In this document: piece after piece, positions 16,859 to 25,126 of the stretch
Layout of the letters: each line of letters starts with the position of its first letter
How positions within the stretch are numbered: the stretch's first letter is position 1
Assembly (NCBI RefSeq): GCF_000422465.1
Contig: NZ_KE383846.1
Span: 297,444-361,443, forward strand
Source of the DNA: Paenibacillus harenae DSM 16969
GTDB taxonomy: Bacteria > Bacillota > Bacilli > Paenibacillales > Paenibacillaceae
Direction: 5' to 3'
DNA: 64,000 nt
Translations under genes and position numbers: made by a program
The notes under the pieces: generated by a model
What the model was told of the DNA's origin: nothing
The model's database searches: none
The model's input: the letters and a program-made list of their open reading frames with translations, nothing else

Positions 16859-17200
16859 ATGAGTATGACTGAATTTAAAGGCAAAGTTAAAAACATTCAA
16901 GATACGCCTTTTGGTTATACATTGTCAGTTATTGGAGGTAAATGGAAAATGGTTATCATTTATCTCCTCGCGGAAAACCAAACGGTTCGCTTTAATGATT
17001 TGAAAAGACAGATTGGGGCTATTACTTATAAAACATTGAGTTCACAACTGAAAGAATTGGAAGTGGATGGTTTGGTGAAACGGAAAGAGTATCCTCAAGT
17101 TCCTCCTAAAGTCGAGTACAGTCTCACGGATAAAGCGGAAACGCTATTACCCGTTTTGGAAGAGCTATGTGAGTGGGGAGTAAAAAACCAAAATAATTAA
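16859..17200 (+). CDS. HxlR-family (DUF24) winged-helix transcriptional regulator
   Basis: 113 residues from the ATG at 16859 (AAAGGA, 11 nt upstream). An in-frame GTG at 16793 would add 22 residues unlike the family. The HxlR signature is clear: PFGYTLSVIGGKWKMVIIYLL, RFNDLKRQIGAITYKTLSSQL, KELEVDGLVKRKEYPQVPPKVEYSLT. Members are dimeric DNA-binding proteins, many of them thiol-based sensors of quinones or aldehydes, but this one has a Cys only near the C-terminus (ELCEWG). It probably regulates the divergent arginase-fold gene and itself. Confidence 0.92.
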   Translation: MSMTEFKGKVKNIQDTPFGYTLSVIGGKWKMVIIYLLAENQTVRFNDLKRQIGAITYKTLSSQLKELEVDGLVKRKEYPQVPPKVEYSLTDKAETLLPVLEELCEWGVKNQNN

Positions 17201-17263
17201 ATCCGGTTATCTAATTGCTCTCGTAATAGTGAGACCATACTGCTGAAGGCTGGAGAAACCCCT

Positions 17264-18172
17264 TTATTTATTGATAAATTGAAGCAGATGATCGATGGAT
17301 TGCTTTACTTTATTCGTCGTTATGAATTCAAACAAATCCCCCTTTTCATCTACCCTCTGCTTCACGTTTTTTATTGTAAAATCGCGAGGAGAGAAACCGG
17401 TTCGGACTTCCTCCCATGTAACGGGAGTCGACACCGATCCTTCCTTTCTTGCGCGCAGGGAATAGGGGGCCGGCAAAGTTCTCCCTTCCCCATGTTGAAT
17501 ATAGTCAAAATAGAGCTTTGTCCCCCTATTTTTGACAAGGCGTTCAATCGTCACCAGCTGCGGATACTTATCCGCAATATAGTGGGCAATAAACTTATTT
17601 AAATGACGTGTTTGCTCATAGGTGTAGCGCACCTCAATCGGGATGTAGATTTGCAAACCCGAAGAGCCTGATGTTTTTGGCTGGCTGACCAATCCTAACG
17701 AATCGATGACTTCTTTAATTCGCAAAGCGACTTCTAATACTAAGCTAAAGTTATCCACATCGGTAGGATCTAAATCAAACACTAATTCTGTCGGGAGATT
17801 TGGCCGATCATAAAGATTGAACGTGACATGAAGCTCCAGGCATGCTTGATTTCCAAGCCACACTAACGTTGGAATATCATTGGCAAGTATGTAATTATTT
17901 TCTCGCCAGGCATGCGTAGCGACCCAATCGGGAGCATGATCCGGAGCGTTTTTTTGATAAAACGATTTGCCATGAATCCCGTTAGGATAACGAATGGTGG
18001 TTAATAACCGGTCCTTTGCATAAGAGAGGAGGCAGGGCGCCATTTCAATCAAATATTTGATATAGTCCAGCTTGGATATCTGGGCTTCCGGCCAAAGCGG
18101 TTTCTCCGGATTCGTAATTCGAAGCGTGCGTCCTTCAACTTCAATCTCGAACTCCTTGATCATGATTCCCAC
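17264..18172 (-). CDS. ligD: LigD polymerase-domain protein (NHEJ primase-polymerase)
   Basis: A 302-residue stand-alone version of the LigD polymerase domain (archaeo-eukaryotic primase type). Start LRITNPEKPLWPEAQISKLDYIKY matches the family N-terminus; catalytic metal ligands are in ELVFDLDPTD; KTSGSSGLQIYIPI holds the conserved S-G-K/L-x-H-like block (here LQI in place of the common LHV). It fills in or adds ribonucleotides at double-strand breaks during Ku-dependent end joining. It overlaps the upstream ligase gene by 13 nt, so the pair is one operon. In many Bacillus species the two domains are one polypeptide; here they are separate genes. Confidence 0.9.
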   Translation of the reverse strand: MGIMIKEFEIEVEGRTLRITNPEKPLWPEAQISKLDYIKYLIEMAPCLLSYAKDRLLTTIRYPNGIHGKSFYQKNAPDHAPDWVATHAWRENNYILANDIPTLVWLGNQACLELHVTFNLYDRPNLPTELVFDLDPTDVDNFSLVLEVALRIKEVIDSLGLVSQPKTSGSSGLQIYIPIEVRYTYEQTRHLNKFIAHYIADKYPQLVTIERLVKNRGTKLYFDYIQHGEGRTLPAPYSLRARKEGSVSTPVTWEEVRTGFSPRDFTIKNVKQRVDEKGDLFEFITTNKVKQSIDHLLQFINK

Positions 18173-19095
18173 CTCGCCTGCTCAGGGGGACTTTGCGTGA
18201 AACCAAGGATTTTAGGATGCCGCAAAAGACCATCGTCCGTCAACTCCATAAATTCAGCAAGTAAGGTTAACTGCGGCTTGATCCATCTTATCGGTAAAGG
18301 CTGAACCGGGGGATTGAGGAACGGGCTTCCCGGCTGTTCCAGCTGCGGAACAAAGACATGCAACAATTGCAAATCCTTTCCTGTAAGACCGGTAGAGATT
18401 TTTCCGACAAAACGCAATTGGTCTTCCATATAGACCCCGATGAGTAACGAATTAGGATAGCCGTCCTTATATTGGACACCCCCAACCACGCATAACAATT
18501 GCTTTTTTACTTTTGTCTTATGCCAATGCTTATGTGCTTTTCCGCCGATATAAGGCGAATTCAAGTCTTTAGAAACGATTCCCTCCCATTTTAGCTCCGC
18601 CATTTTGGCAAACAGATCAAGACCATCGGTCTGGCTTTCTACAAGGTAAAGCCAATTCGTTGGCCTTACAATGTCATGAAGAGTAACTAAACGTTCCGTT
18701 AAAGGGCGTTTTCTGAGATCTTCTCCGTCCTTCATCAGAATATCAAACACGTGATACTCGAGCGGAAATTCTTTCATCATTTGCTTTACTTTTTCCGTTT
18801 TGGAGCTGCGGTCCCTCCGGACTACGCGTGAGAACTGCGGTTTTTGCTTTTCTGTACGAACAATGACCTCACCGTCCAAAATAAAGGATTTCGCTTTTAC
18901 ATGATTGGATATTTGTTCGATTTCCGGATACTGCACGTTTCGTTTTTTTTGATTTCTGGTATACAGCTCGATAGAGGCAGAATGAACCATACAAAGAATA
19001 CGAATGCCGTCATACTTAATCTGATGAATCCAATTCGGCTGGGATGGCGGCCGGTCCATTAAGATTGGTTGCATTAGGGGAAATAGCTGGTCCAT
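18160..19095 (-). CDS. ligD: ATP-dependent DNA ligase (LigD ligase module)
   Basis: A 311-residue ligase. Adenylation-domain motif I is QIKYDGIR (Lys is the AMP acceptor). Motif III is PLEYHVFDIL, motif IV WEGIVSKDL, motif V HKHWHKTKVKKQL, followed by an OB-fold domain ending in KPQLTLLAEFMEL. There is no nuclease domain. It seals double-strand breaks with Ku (no ku gene in this window). It is the first gene of a ligase-polymerase operon, 33 bp downstream of endonuclease IV, suggesting a three-gene repair transcript. Confidence 0.93.
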   Translation of the reverse strand: MDQLFPLMQPILMDRPPSQPNWIHQIKYDGIRILCMVHSASIELYTRNQKKRNVQYPEIEQISNHVKAKSFILDGEVIVRTEKQKPQFSRVVRRDRSSKTEKVKQMMKEFPLEYHVFDILMKDGEDLRKRPLTERLVTLHDIVRPTNWLYLVESQTDGLDLFAKMAELKWEGIVSKDLNSPYIGGKAHKHWHKTKVKKQLLCVVGGVQYKDGYPNSLLIGVYMEDQLRFVGKISTGLTGKDLQLLHVFVPQLEQPGSPFLNPPVQPLPIRWIKPQLTLLAEFMELTDDGLLRHPKILGFTQSPPEQARWES

Positions 19096-19128
19096 ATCCG
19101 TTTCCTTTCTGACGTTTTATTTAGATTC

Positions 19129-19965
19129 TCAGTTGCTCGCGGCAAGTGCGTATACGTATTTCATTTCATCCCGAAGAGAATATTCCCGGGAACCCGGCGT
19201 CTCCAAGATGAAAGGCAGATCCCTTAATACAGGGGTGTGCAAAAGTTCCTTCATATTTTTTTCGCCGATATACCCCTTTCCGACATTGGCATGCCGGTCC
19301 CTGAAAGAGCCGCTTGGATATACGGAATCATTGAGATGGATCGCTTTAAGGTCGGGAAAGTACCCAAGCTCCAGCCCCTTCTCCACGACAGCGGTCCAAT
19401 TATGCCCTGTCCACAATCCGCTTGCGAATGCATGACAGGTATCGAAGCAATATCCAATTTTATCGGGGTAATCCGTCAGTTTGCGGATTTGCACAAGCTC
19501 CTCTAACATGATCCCCATTTTTACCCCGTGTCCGGCATTATTCTCAATCAGCAGAAGGGATTTGCCTTCCCAGCTCATCAGAACTTTATTGAGCATATCG
19601 ATCATTAATTGATATCCCCGCAGGGGATCTGTGCCCTTATATTTCCCAAAATGCACGACAAGTCCGATAGAGCCGCACGCTTCAGCAATATCCAAATCGT
19701 TTAAAATAGAACGAAGCATCACTTGCCGCATCTCGGGATCTTCAACCGATAAATTCGTCATATAAGGCGTATGAGCTATGGAAACCAGTCCATGCTCTTG
19801 GCAGAAACGAGCGCAATTATCTGTATCCCTGTGATCAAAGGATTTCAAAGACAGGCTGCGCGGGTTTTTAGGAAAATACTGAAAGGCCTTCCCCCCCAGC
19901 TTGACCGTTTCCCGGGCCGCGGCGAGGTATCCTTTTCTAATCGTCACATGGCCCCCCAGCTTCAT
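19129..19965 (-). CDS. nfo: Endonuclease IV (AP endonuclease)
   Basis: Cuts DNA 5' of abasic sites in base-excision repair; a zinc TIM-barrel enzyme. Start placed at MKLGGHVTIRKG, 8 nt after GGGAGG (19965); the longer frame to 19992 lacks an RBS. 278 residues, the usual length. Zinc-ligand blocks: VSIAHTPYM, GLVVHFGKYKGT, LLIENNAGHG, KIGYCFDTCHAFASG, LKAIHLNDS, DRHANVGKGYIG, PFILETPG. Transcribed toward the LigD pair, which makes functional sense in spores or stationary cells. Confidence 0.95.
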   Translation of the reverse strand: MKLGGHVTIRKGYLAAARETVKLGGKAFQYFPKNPRSLSLKSFDHRDTDNCARFCQEHGLVSIAHTPYMTNLSVEDPEMRQVMLRSILNDLDIAEACGSIGLVVHFGKYKGTDPLRGYQLMIDMLNKVLMSWEGKSLLLIENNAGHGVKMGIMLEELVQIRKLTDYPDKIGYCFDTCHAFASGLWTGHNWTAVVEKGLELGYFPDLKAIHLNDSVYPSGSFRDRHANVGKGYIGEKNMKELLHTPVLRDLPFILETPGSREYSLRDEMKYVYALAASN

Positions 19966-20088
19966 TCCTTTTCCCTCCCGCCCCAAAACCATTTCATCAA
20001 CTTACGCTGATATAATCTCAATTTAATTGCTAATATTTGTACTTATCTATTGTTTTCTGCAAGTTGATTTCATATTCACTGCAAACAA

Positions 20089-20116
20089 AAAGACCACCCA
20101 TACTCAGGTGGTCTTT
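20089..20116 (-). terminator. Rho-independent terminator of the NlpC/P60 gene
   Basis: Perfect stem AAAGACCACC / GGTGGTCTTT (20089-20098, 20107-20116) followed on the minus strand by TTGTTTGC. Confidence 0.88.
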
Positions 20117-20146
20117 CCCGGTTCGTTTGCTGATTGATTGGATGGG

Positions 20147-20884
20147 CTACAGAACTCTTCTTGCGCTGACATAGTGGCTTGACCACCAGCCGGAGCTTAG
20201 GCTGTTAACCGCTAATCCGTCCTTGGAAGGGGTGTTATGAATGAACTTCCCGCTTCCCATATAGATGCCGACATGATTGATCGCCCTGTTATTTCTTCCG
20301 ATCGTATCGAAGAAGACAAGATCGCCTTTGCGAAGATTGCTCTTGCTGACTGCCGTGCCTTGGCTCTTCTGTGATCTTGTTCCCCACTTTAAATCAACGC
20401 CGACTTTGGCAAAAATAAACTCCGTAAACGAGGAGCAGTCAAAGATCAGACGGCTTACATTCCGTGTTCCATAGTCATAGCTTACGCGCCCTTGGTAGCT
20501 CTTTGCCAAGCTAATCACCCGGTCGGCTTTCGAGCTGCTTGTTTGCCCGCTTCCGCTTCCGCTGGACGAACCATTGTAATTCGTATATTTGCTATTAGCT
20601 GATATGTAACCGATCTTCCCGTTCTTCCGCTGCACCTTGAGCCAGTATCTGTTCACTTTGGAAATAACGTTAATATTCTCCCCTCTGGAGAGGAAACCGA
20701 TCTTGCTCCCGCTTGTGCTTGGCTTTGATCTAAAATTAACGCCATAGGTGACTTCCGTCTCGTAGGTCGTAGCGGCTGATACCGTAGCAGCCAGCGGGGC
20801 ATGTCCGATGTCTAGTGCCGATACTCCTGCCGTTGCACAAACTCCTAAGATAGTAACTTTTGCGATGAATGACTTAAGTTGCAT
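20147..20884 (-). CDS. Secreted NlpC/P60 peptidoglycan endopeptidase with SH3 domain
   Basis: A 245-residue exported cell-wall hydrolase. Signal peptide about 1-37 (ending AATVSAATT). A bacterial SH3 domain follows (YGVNFRSKPSTSGSKIGFLSRG, about 46-105), a Ser/Gly linker, then the NlpC/P60 domain with the catalytic Cys in RLIFDCSSFTEF, His in AINHVGIYMG and the third residue (His) in KFIHNTP. By family it cleaves the D-Glu to diamino acid bond in stem peptides during wall turnover. Single gene with its own terminator. Confidence 0.93.
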   Translation of the reverse strand: MQLKSFIAKVTILGVCATAGVSALDIGHAPLAATVSAATTYETEVTYGVNFRSKPSTSGSKIGFLSRGENINVISKVNRYWLKVQRKNGKIGYISANSKYTNYNGSSSGSGSGQTSSSKADRVISLAKSYQGRVSYDYGTRNVSRLIFDCSSFTEFIFAKVGVDLKWGTRSQKSQGTAVSKSNLRKGDLVFFDTIGRNNRAINHVGIYMGSGKFIHNTPSKDGLAVNSLSSGWWSSHYVSARRVL

Positions 20885-21128
20885 GTATTTATTGCCTCCA
20901 TTACGTTTGATGCCATAAATATACCAGATTTTTTCCTTCCTAAATAATTCCTCTGAGAACTAAAAACTAGATATAACGGTAATTTCAGCCCTTTTATTAG
21001 AAAATAATTAGAAAGCTCTCATTTAAAATTATGATAGAAAAAGAAAGAGAATTGTAAATCATTGCCGAATGGTGACTAGGACAACCGGCTGCATCATATA
21101 CTTCCACTAAGGGAGGGGGAGGCTGTAT

Positions 21129-21620
21129 ATGCGATTCACGGTCCAATATATACCTCTGAACAGGATCAAGCCCGATGGAGCCGCCGGAATGACCGCGCAA
21201 ATCCGCAAGCTGCGCAAAATGATGTGGGATTGCATGAATTTGCTCGTTGTGCGAAAAAACCGCAAGGACGGGAGCTACATGATCCTGATCGGAAATGACC
21301 GGTACGATTTTCTCCGCAAGCATACCAAAAATATCATGGCGCCATGCCTGGTCGACGAAAGCAAGTCCAAGACCCAATTCAAATCCTGGCTCTACAGGCT
21401 GCGCAGAAAACGTCTGATGAACGAATTCCCGGAATGGAAGGTGCACCGTCTATCGCCTGCCGCTTTGTCCATCTTTCGCGCCTTCTTGAAGGAAGAGCCC
21501 CGGTTCAAGCGGCTTTCCCGCAAGGAGCAGCTGCAGGTGCTCATGATGTCCGTACGTTACAAGAAGATTGTCGTCGGCACCATGAAGACGAAGGTGGATC
21601 AGCTCATACCGAAGCCGTAA
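21129..21620 (+). CDS. ParB/sulfiredoxin-fold-like protein of unknown function
   Basis: A basic 163-residue protein. The N-terminal ~75 residues (VQYIPLNRIKPD, MTAQIRKLRKMMWDCMNLL, VRKNRKDGSYMILIGNDRYDFLRKH) follow the ParB N-terminal layout: P-x-x-x-I-x-P, a helix, then a strand-turn-strand resembling the G-x-R-R/Y box. The C-terminal half is Lys/Arg-rich and helical (LYRLRRKRLMNEFPEW, RLSRKEQLQVL). There is no HTH of the KorB type. RBS is GGGAGGGGGAGG. Isolated and convergent with the HD-GYP gene. DNA or RNA binding is likely from charge; the role is unknown. Confidence 0.7.
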   Translation: MRFTVQYIPLNRIKPDGAAGMTAQIRKLRKMMWDCMNLLVVRKNRKDGSYMILIGNDRYDFLRKHTKNIMAPCLVDESKSKTQFKSWLYRLRRKRLMNEFPEWKVHRLSPAALSIFRAFLKEEPRFKRLSRKEQLQVLMMSVRYKKIVVGTMKTKVDQLIPKP

Positions 21621-21629
21621 GCCGCGTCG

Positions 21630-22676
21630 TCAAGTCAAAACCGTCTCAATAAACACCGTCGGATGAAGCGCTAAATCCACTTCGGAGATGTCGAGCTTAT
21701 CGCCGTTCGCTTGGGCAATACGAACAATCGGCCGCCCCGGGAGGCCGCGGTGCTGACGCACAACAACGCCGGTCTCCTTCGTGGAAAGACGGACAGCCGT
21801 GCCATTCGGGTAGACCGAAATGTTTCTTATAAAATGGACAAGGATTTCATGGTCCAGCTGCTTCTCCGACATGGCCATGAGCTTCTCGCACGCTTCATCC
21901 GGAGAATGTCCTCCACCATGGAGCGGATTGATTAAATTATCAAATAGGTTGGAAGCGGCCACGATTTTGGCGTAGGGATGAATTTCCGCTGCCGTTAATC
22001 CGCGGGGCTCGCCTAGACCGTCGGGCTGTTCATGGTGCTGCAGGGCAATATGAGCAACCATCAATCCGAACTCCTGCTTGGACTTCAACTGTTCAAATCC
22101 GCGCCATGTATGATGAACTTTTTTCTCAATCGGCACCCCGTTATTTGAATCCGCGCCTGCTGCGCGCAGACCGATCTTTCCGATATCATGAAGCAGCGCT
22201 CCGATCGACAGTTCCTTCAACTGACTGTAATTTAACCCCATATTCATTCCAATGACCGTAGACATCAGACACACATTCATGGCATGTACGAAATGCGCAT
22301 TATCCTCTGTGCGTATATCTGTAAGCTGGATCAGCAGTTCTTTGCTGCTCATCACATCGTCGAGAATCCGTCCGATGCTAATGCCGATATTTCTCGAGCT
22401 CCATTCCTTTCCGGAACGAATCGCCTCGAACGCGTCATTCATTTCCTGCATAACCGCCTGTTTGGTTACTTCGCTGACGATTTCCTCCGGATCTACGTCA
22501 TCGAATACCGGATCTTGTATGTAAAGCATCGTAACCCCGATCCGATTAAGCGTATTTATCATGTATACGGTAAGGGAGACACCGGCTGCCAGCAGGACTC
22601 TGCCGTTTCCGGAATAAATCGATTTACCCAGGACCTGTCCCGGCTCCACGTTTTCCAACCCTACATATTTCATCAA
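21630..22676 (-). CDS. HD-GYP-type (putative c-di-GMP) phosphodiesterase with altered GYP motif
   Basis: A 348-residue protein. The catalytic HD is in ALLHDIGKIGL, with further His ligands in HHTWRGFEQL and VAHIALQHHEQPDGLGEPRGL. In canonical enzymes the last block reads HHE-x-x-DG-x-GYP; here the Tyr is Glu (GEP). An N-terminal ~130-residue region (GLENVEPGQVLGKSIY) resembles the DUF3391-like front of such proteins, and the C-terminal 60 residues form a small beta domain. It probably hydrolyses c-di-GMP or another cyclic dinucleotide in the cytoplasm; activity is uncertain because of the altered motif. Confidence 0.85.
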   Translation of the reverse strand: MMKYVGLENVEPGQVLGKSIYSGNGRVLLAAGVSLTVYMINTLNRIGVTMLYIQDPVFDDVDPEEIVSEVTKQAVMQEMNDAFEAIRSGKEWSSRNIGISIGRILDDVMSSKELLIQLTDIRTEDNAHFVHAMNVCLMSTVIGMNMGLNYSQLKELSIGALLHDIGKIGLRAAGADSNNGVPIEKKVHHTWRGFEQLKSKQEFGLMVAHIALQHHEQPDGLGEPRGLTAAEIHPYAKIVAASNLFDNLINPLHGGGHSPDEACEKLMAMSEKQLDHEILVHFIRNISVYPNGTAVRLSTKETGVVVRQHRGLPGRPIVRIAQANGDKLDISEVDLALHPTVFIETVLT

Positions 22677-22721
22677 TCATCCCCCGCAATCTTCTATTTG
22701 TTGATCTCATTATACGTTAAT

Positions 22722-22881
22722 TTGTTTGCTATCCATATCCGAAATATATTGTGATAAGTGCTATATAAGATGAACAAAATAAATGACTTCAGCTGTTATC
22801 GCTTCGAGAGCAAATCATGTTAGAGTCCACGTGTGAATGAACAATAGCCGGTTTTCCTCAAAGTAGGGAAAACCGGCTTTT
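22722..22881 (+). ncRNA. Candidate orphan transcript: promoter-like element plus terminator in a gene-free gap
   Basis: A stem AGCCGGTTTTCC / GGAAAACCGGCT (22846-22857, 22867-22878) followed by TTTTAT on the plus strand is a good intrinsic terminator, yet no plus-strand gene ends here; the genes on both sides run on the minus strand. Upstream, TTGTTT (22722-22727), a 17-bp spacer and TATATT (22745-22750) form a possible promoter, predicting an RNA of about 125 nt. Within it lies only a 17-codon frame at 22772 without RBS. Low confidence. Confidence 0.3.
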
Positions 22882-22961
22882 ATAGGGTTGAAAGTTACTT
22901 AGCGCATATATTCGTTAATTATATGATAGGAGAGCTCATCCAGGATTGCATACACATCCTC

Positions 22962-25055
22962 CTATGGAATTGTTTTTACTTTCTCATAGTGATGTTCCTG
23001 AGCTTTCGAATCGGTGATGTCGATCGTAATCTTCCAAGAGCCTGTTTCGTTCAAATAGTCGCCTTCGGTTTCATACGTATACTTATCGAAACCTTCGTAG
23101 CCGTATGGATCGGGTCCGCCCCTCTTGTACTCGAACGGAATGATGATCCCTTTCCCCTCGCCAGTCTCTTTCCCCGCTTGAACATACACGTTATCGGGAG
23201 GACCCATTCCAGTCGGCAGCCACACATCCAATCGGTACGTTTGTCCTTTCGATTCCATCTGGTTCATGCGGAAAGACATATGTGCCTTGTTGCCCATGAC
23301 GTGCCAGTAGACAGGCTCGGATGCCGCCCTTATTTCAGGGGGAGAGGTCGTTGAAAGCATACCGGCTAAAACAAATGCGGTAAGCGCCAGGAACACTTCC
23401 AATCGGACGATCGCTATAAATCTTTGGAGCGCGTCCGTTTTCGATTTGCTGGTTGCTTCAACTTCCATGCGGGGGATGATAACCAATCGATGAAATGCAC
23501 CGATAACAACGACGAACAACAAAATAGCGGTTTTTGCCAGCACCAGTTGTCCATATTCGCTTTGAAACAACGCGTCCCACGATTTCAATCTAAACAGGGA
23601 CAGCGCGATCCCGCTGAGGGCTACCAAGATAACGGAAGGCATAGCAATACGGGTAAACCGCCGTACGAGTGAATCGATTTCCCTCCAGTTAGATTGGAAT
23701 AGTTCCTTGTTCAAAGTAGCGGACACTATCCCCGTTAATCCTCCAAACCAGACCGCAGCTGCTATCATGTGCAGCGTATGTGATAAAACGGCAAGCAAAA
23801 CGCCGGATGAAGAACCGTAAGCATGCCCGGTTAACGGAAACAGGAGAACAAGCGCACAAACAACTGCCGCTTTCAAGACGGTCGCCCGGCGCTCGTCCCG
23901 ATTCGGCGCAAATGACAACGTAAGCAGCAAAAAGGTTAATGCCGGTTTCAGCCAAGACGCCCAGCCGATCATCGTTGTCCCGAGGATCGTCAATATTAGG
24001 TCTCTTGCTCCGCCTGTTCCGATTCCGCTTAATTGCTCGGCCAGAATCCATACATGCAAAGCCTCTGCCGCGCAGAACCCGATCAGTGCGATCCCATACA
24101 GCAATCTTTCATTCCGCTTGGCAAACAAGGCAGGTACATCAGGTTTGTTCACGCCCCATAAGGTATAACGGAAAAAGAAAAATCCGGCGATGCAAACGGC
24201 GAACAAAACTTCAACTATACGGAGAAGCTGATAAACGAATGTTCTCCAACCGCCGCTATGTCCCGAATCATCATGATGGCGGTTATGCGCTTCTTCGACG
24301 GTCAAGGTCGAATGCTGCTCATGTCCGGTTGGGCGATTCTCCGGCTGATCCGTGCTCTCGCCTGATTTCACCGACTTCTCGCTATCCGGCGTGGAACTTG
24401 GCCTCATGCCCTGAACCGGAGCTTCCGGAACAAGCTTCGATGATTCAGGTGTCGCTCCCGCTCCTGCCTGTTGATCCTCCCTCTTTCCGGATGGAATAGT
24501 CTCATCCGGCTTGATTCCGGTGTGCGGATTCACCGGAGTTGGCTCAGGCTTCTCTTCGGCCGGCTTCGGAACAGGAGATGACTGCTGATTCTTGCCTGGC
24601 TCCGTTGCAGGAGCTGGATTTGTTAAACCCTGCGGTATCGGGGCATCCTCTTCGTCAAGAGAGATCGTTTCGTCCGGTTTTTCTTCTTCGAGCGGAATCG
24701 CGACAGAAAAGCGAAACGATCCTTCCGTTACATGAGTGTCCACGGACAGTACCTGCCACTTTACCTTATAGACGCCGGCTGCCAACTCGGAAACTTTAAA
24801 AATGAGCCAACTTTTATCCTCTGCGCTTAGCCTCCCCTCAATGGATTTCCCTTTTTCATCCTCCAACGTAATTTGACTAAGCTTCGGATCAATCTCTTCT
24901 GTAAACTTTATACGAATTTCTGACGGTGATTCCTTGAGTTCCTCATTTTGCAAAGGCGAGGAGCGTTCCAGATTGGCATGCGCGCTAGCGAGCGTAGGCA
25001 CGGCAAGCAGCAGCATCATCAGAAAGACGCAGGTTCTGAACCCTCGCATTGACAT
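22962..25055 (-). CDS. CopC-CopD fusion protein (YcnJ-like copper protein)
   Basis: About 697 residues. A signal peptide ends at SAHANLERSSP, so the mature protein begins with His, the first Cu(II) ligand of CopC. The partner Asp-x-His is in SVDTHVTEGSFRFSV. A long Pro/Glu/Ser linker (about 130-255) ends in a His-rich patch (HEQHSTL ... NRHHDDSGH). About eight transmembrane helices of CopD follow (about 280-560), then a C-terminal YtkA-like beta domain. By family it takes up or handles copper at the membrane. The start is set at the ATG at 25055; the frame extends to a TTG at 25076 overlapping the RBS GGAAGGG. It lies downstream of a DUF4198 gene and a two-component system, all on the same strand. 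Confidence 0.9.
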   Translation of the reverse strand: MSMRGFRTCVFLMMLLLAVPTLASAHANLERSSPLQNEELKESPSEIRIKFTEEIDPKLSQITLEDEKGKSIEGRLSAEDKSWLIFKVSELAAGVYKVKWQVLSVDTHVTEGSFRFSVAIPLEEEKPDETISLDEEDAPIPQGLTNPAPATEPGKNQQSSPVPKPAEEKPEPTPVNPHTGIKPDETIPSGKREDQQAGAGATPESSKLVPEAPVQGMRPSSTPDSEKSVKSGESTDQPENRPTGHEQHSTLTVEEAHNRHHDDSGHSGGWRTFVYQLLRIVEVLFAVCIAGFFFFRYTLWGVNKPDVPALFAKRNERLLYGIALIGFCAAEALHVWILAEQLSGIGTGGARDLILTILGTTMIGWASWLKPALTFLLLTLSFAPNRDERRATVLKAAVVCALVLLFPLTGHAYGSSSGVLLAVLSHTLHMIAAAVWFGGLTGIVSATLNKELFQSNWREIDSLVRRFTRIAMPSVILVALSGIALSLFRLKSWDALFQSEYGQLVLAKTAILLFVVVIGAFHRLVIIPRMEVEATSKSKTDALQRFIAIVRLEVFLALTAFVLAGMLSTTSPPEIRAASEPVYWHVMGNKAHMSFRMNQMESKGQTYRLDVWLPTGMGPPDNVYVQAGKETGEGKGIIIPFEYKRGGPDPYGYEGFDKYTYETEGDYLNETGSWKITIDITDSKAQEHHYEKVKTIP

Positions 25056-25085
25056 TTTGTGATCAATCCCTTCCAAATCAAAGGA

Positions 25086-25106
25086 AGCCGCCGAAAAGCG
25101 GCGGCT
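25086..25106 (-). terminator. Hairpin between DUF4198 and copCD genes (partial terminator)
   Basis: Stem AGCCGCC / GGCGGCT with a GAAAAGC loop; on the minus strand it is followed by TCCTTTG, a weak T-tract. It may reduce rather than abolish readthrough into the CopCD gene. Confidence 0.5.
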
Positions 25107-25126
25107 TTAATCCGGTAAAATTGCGA

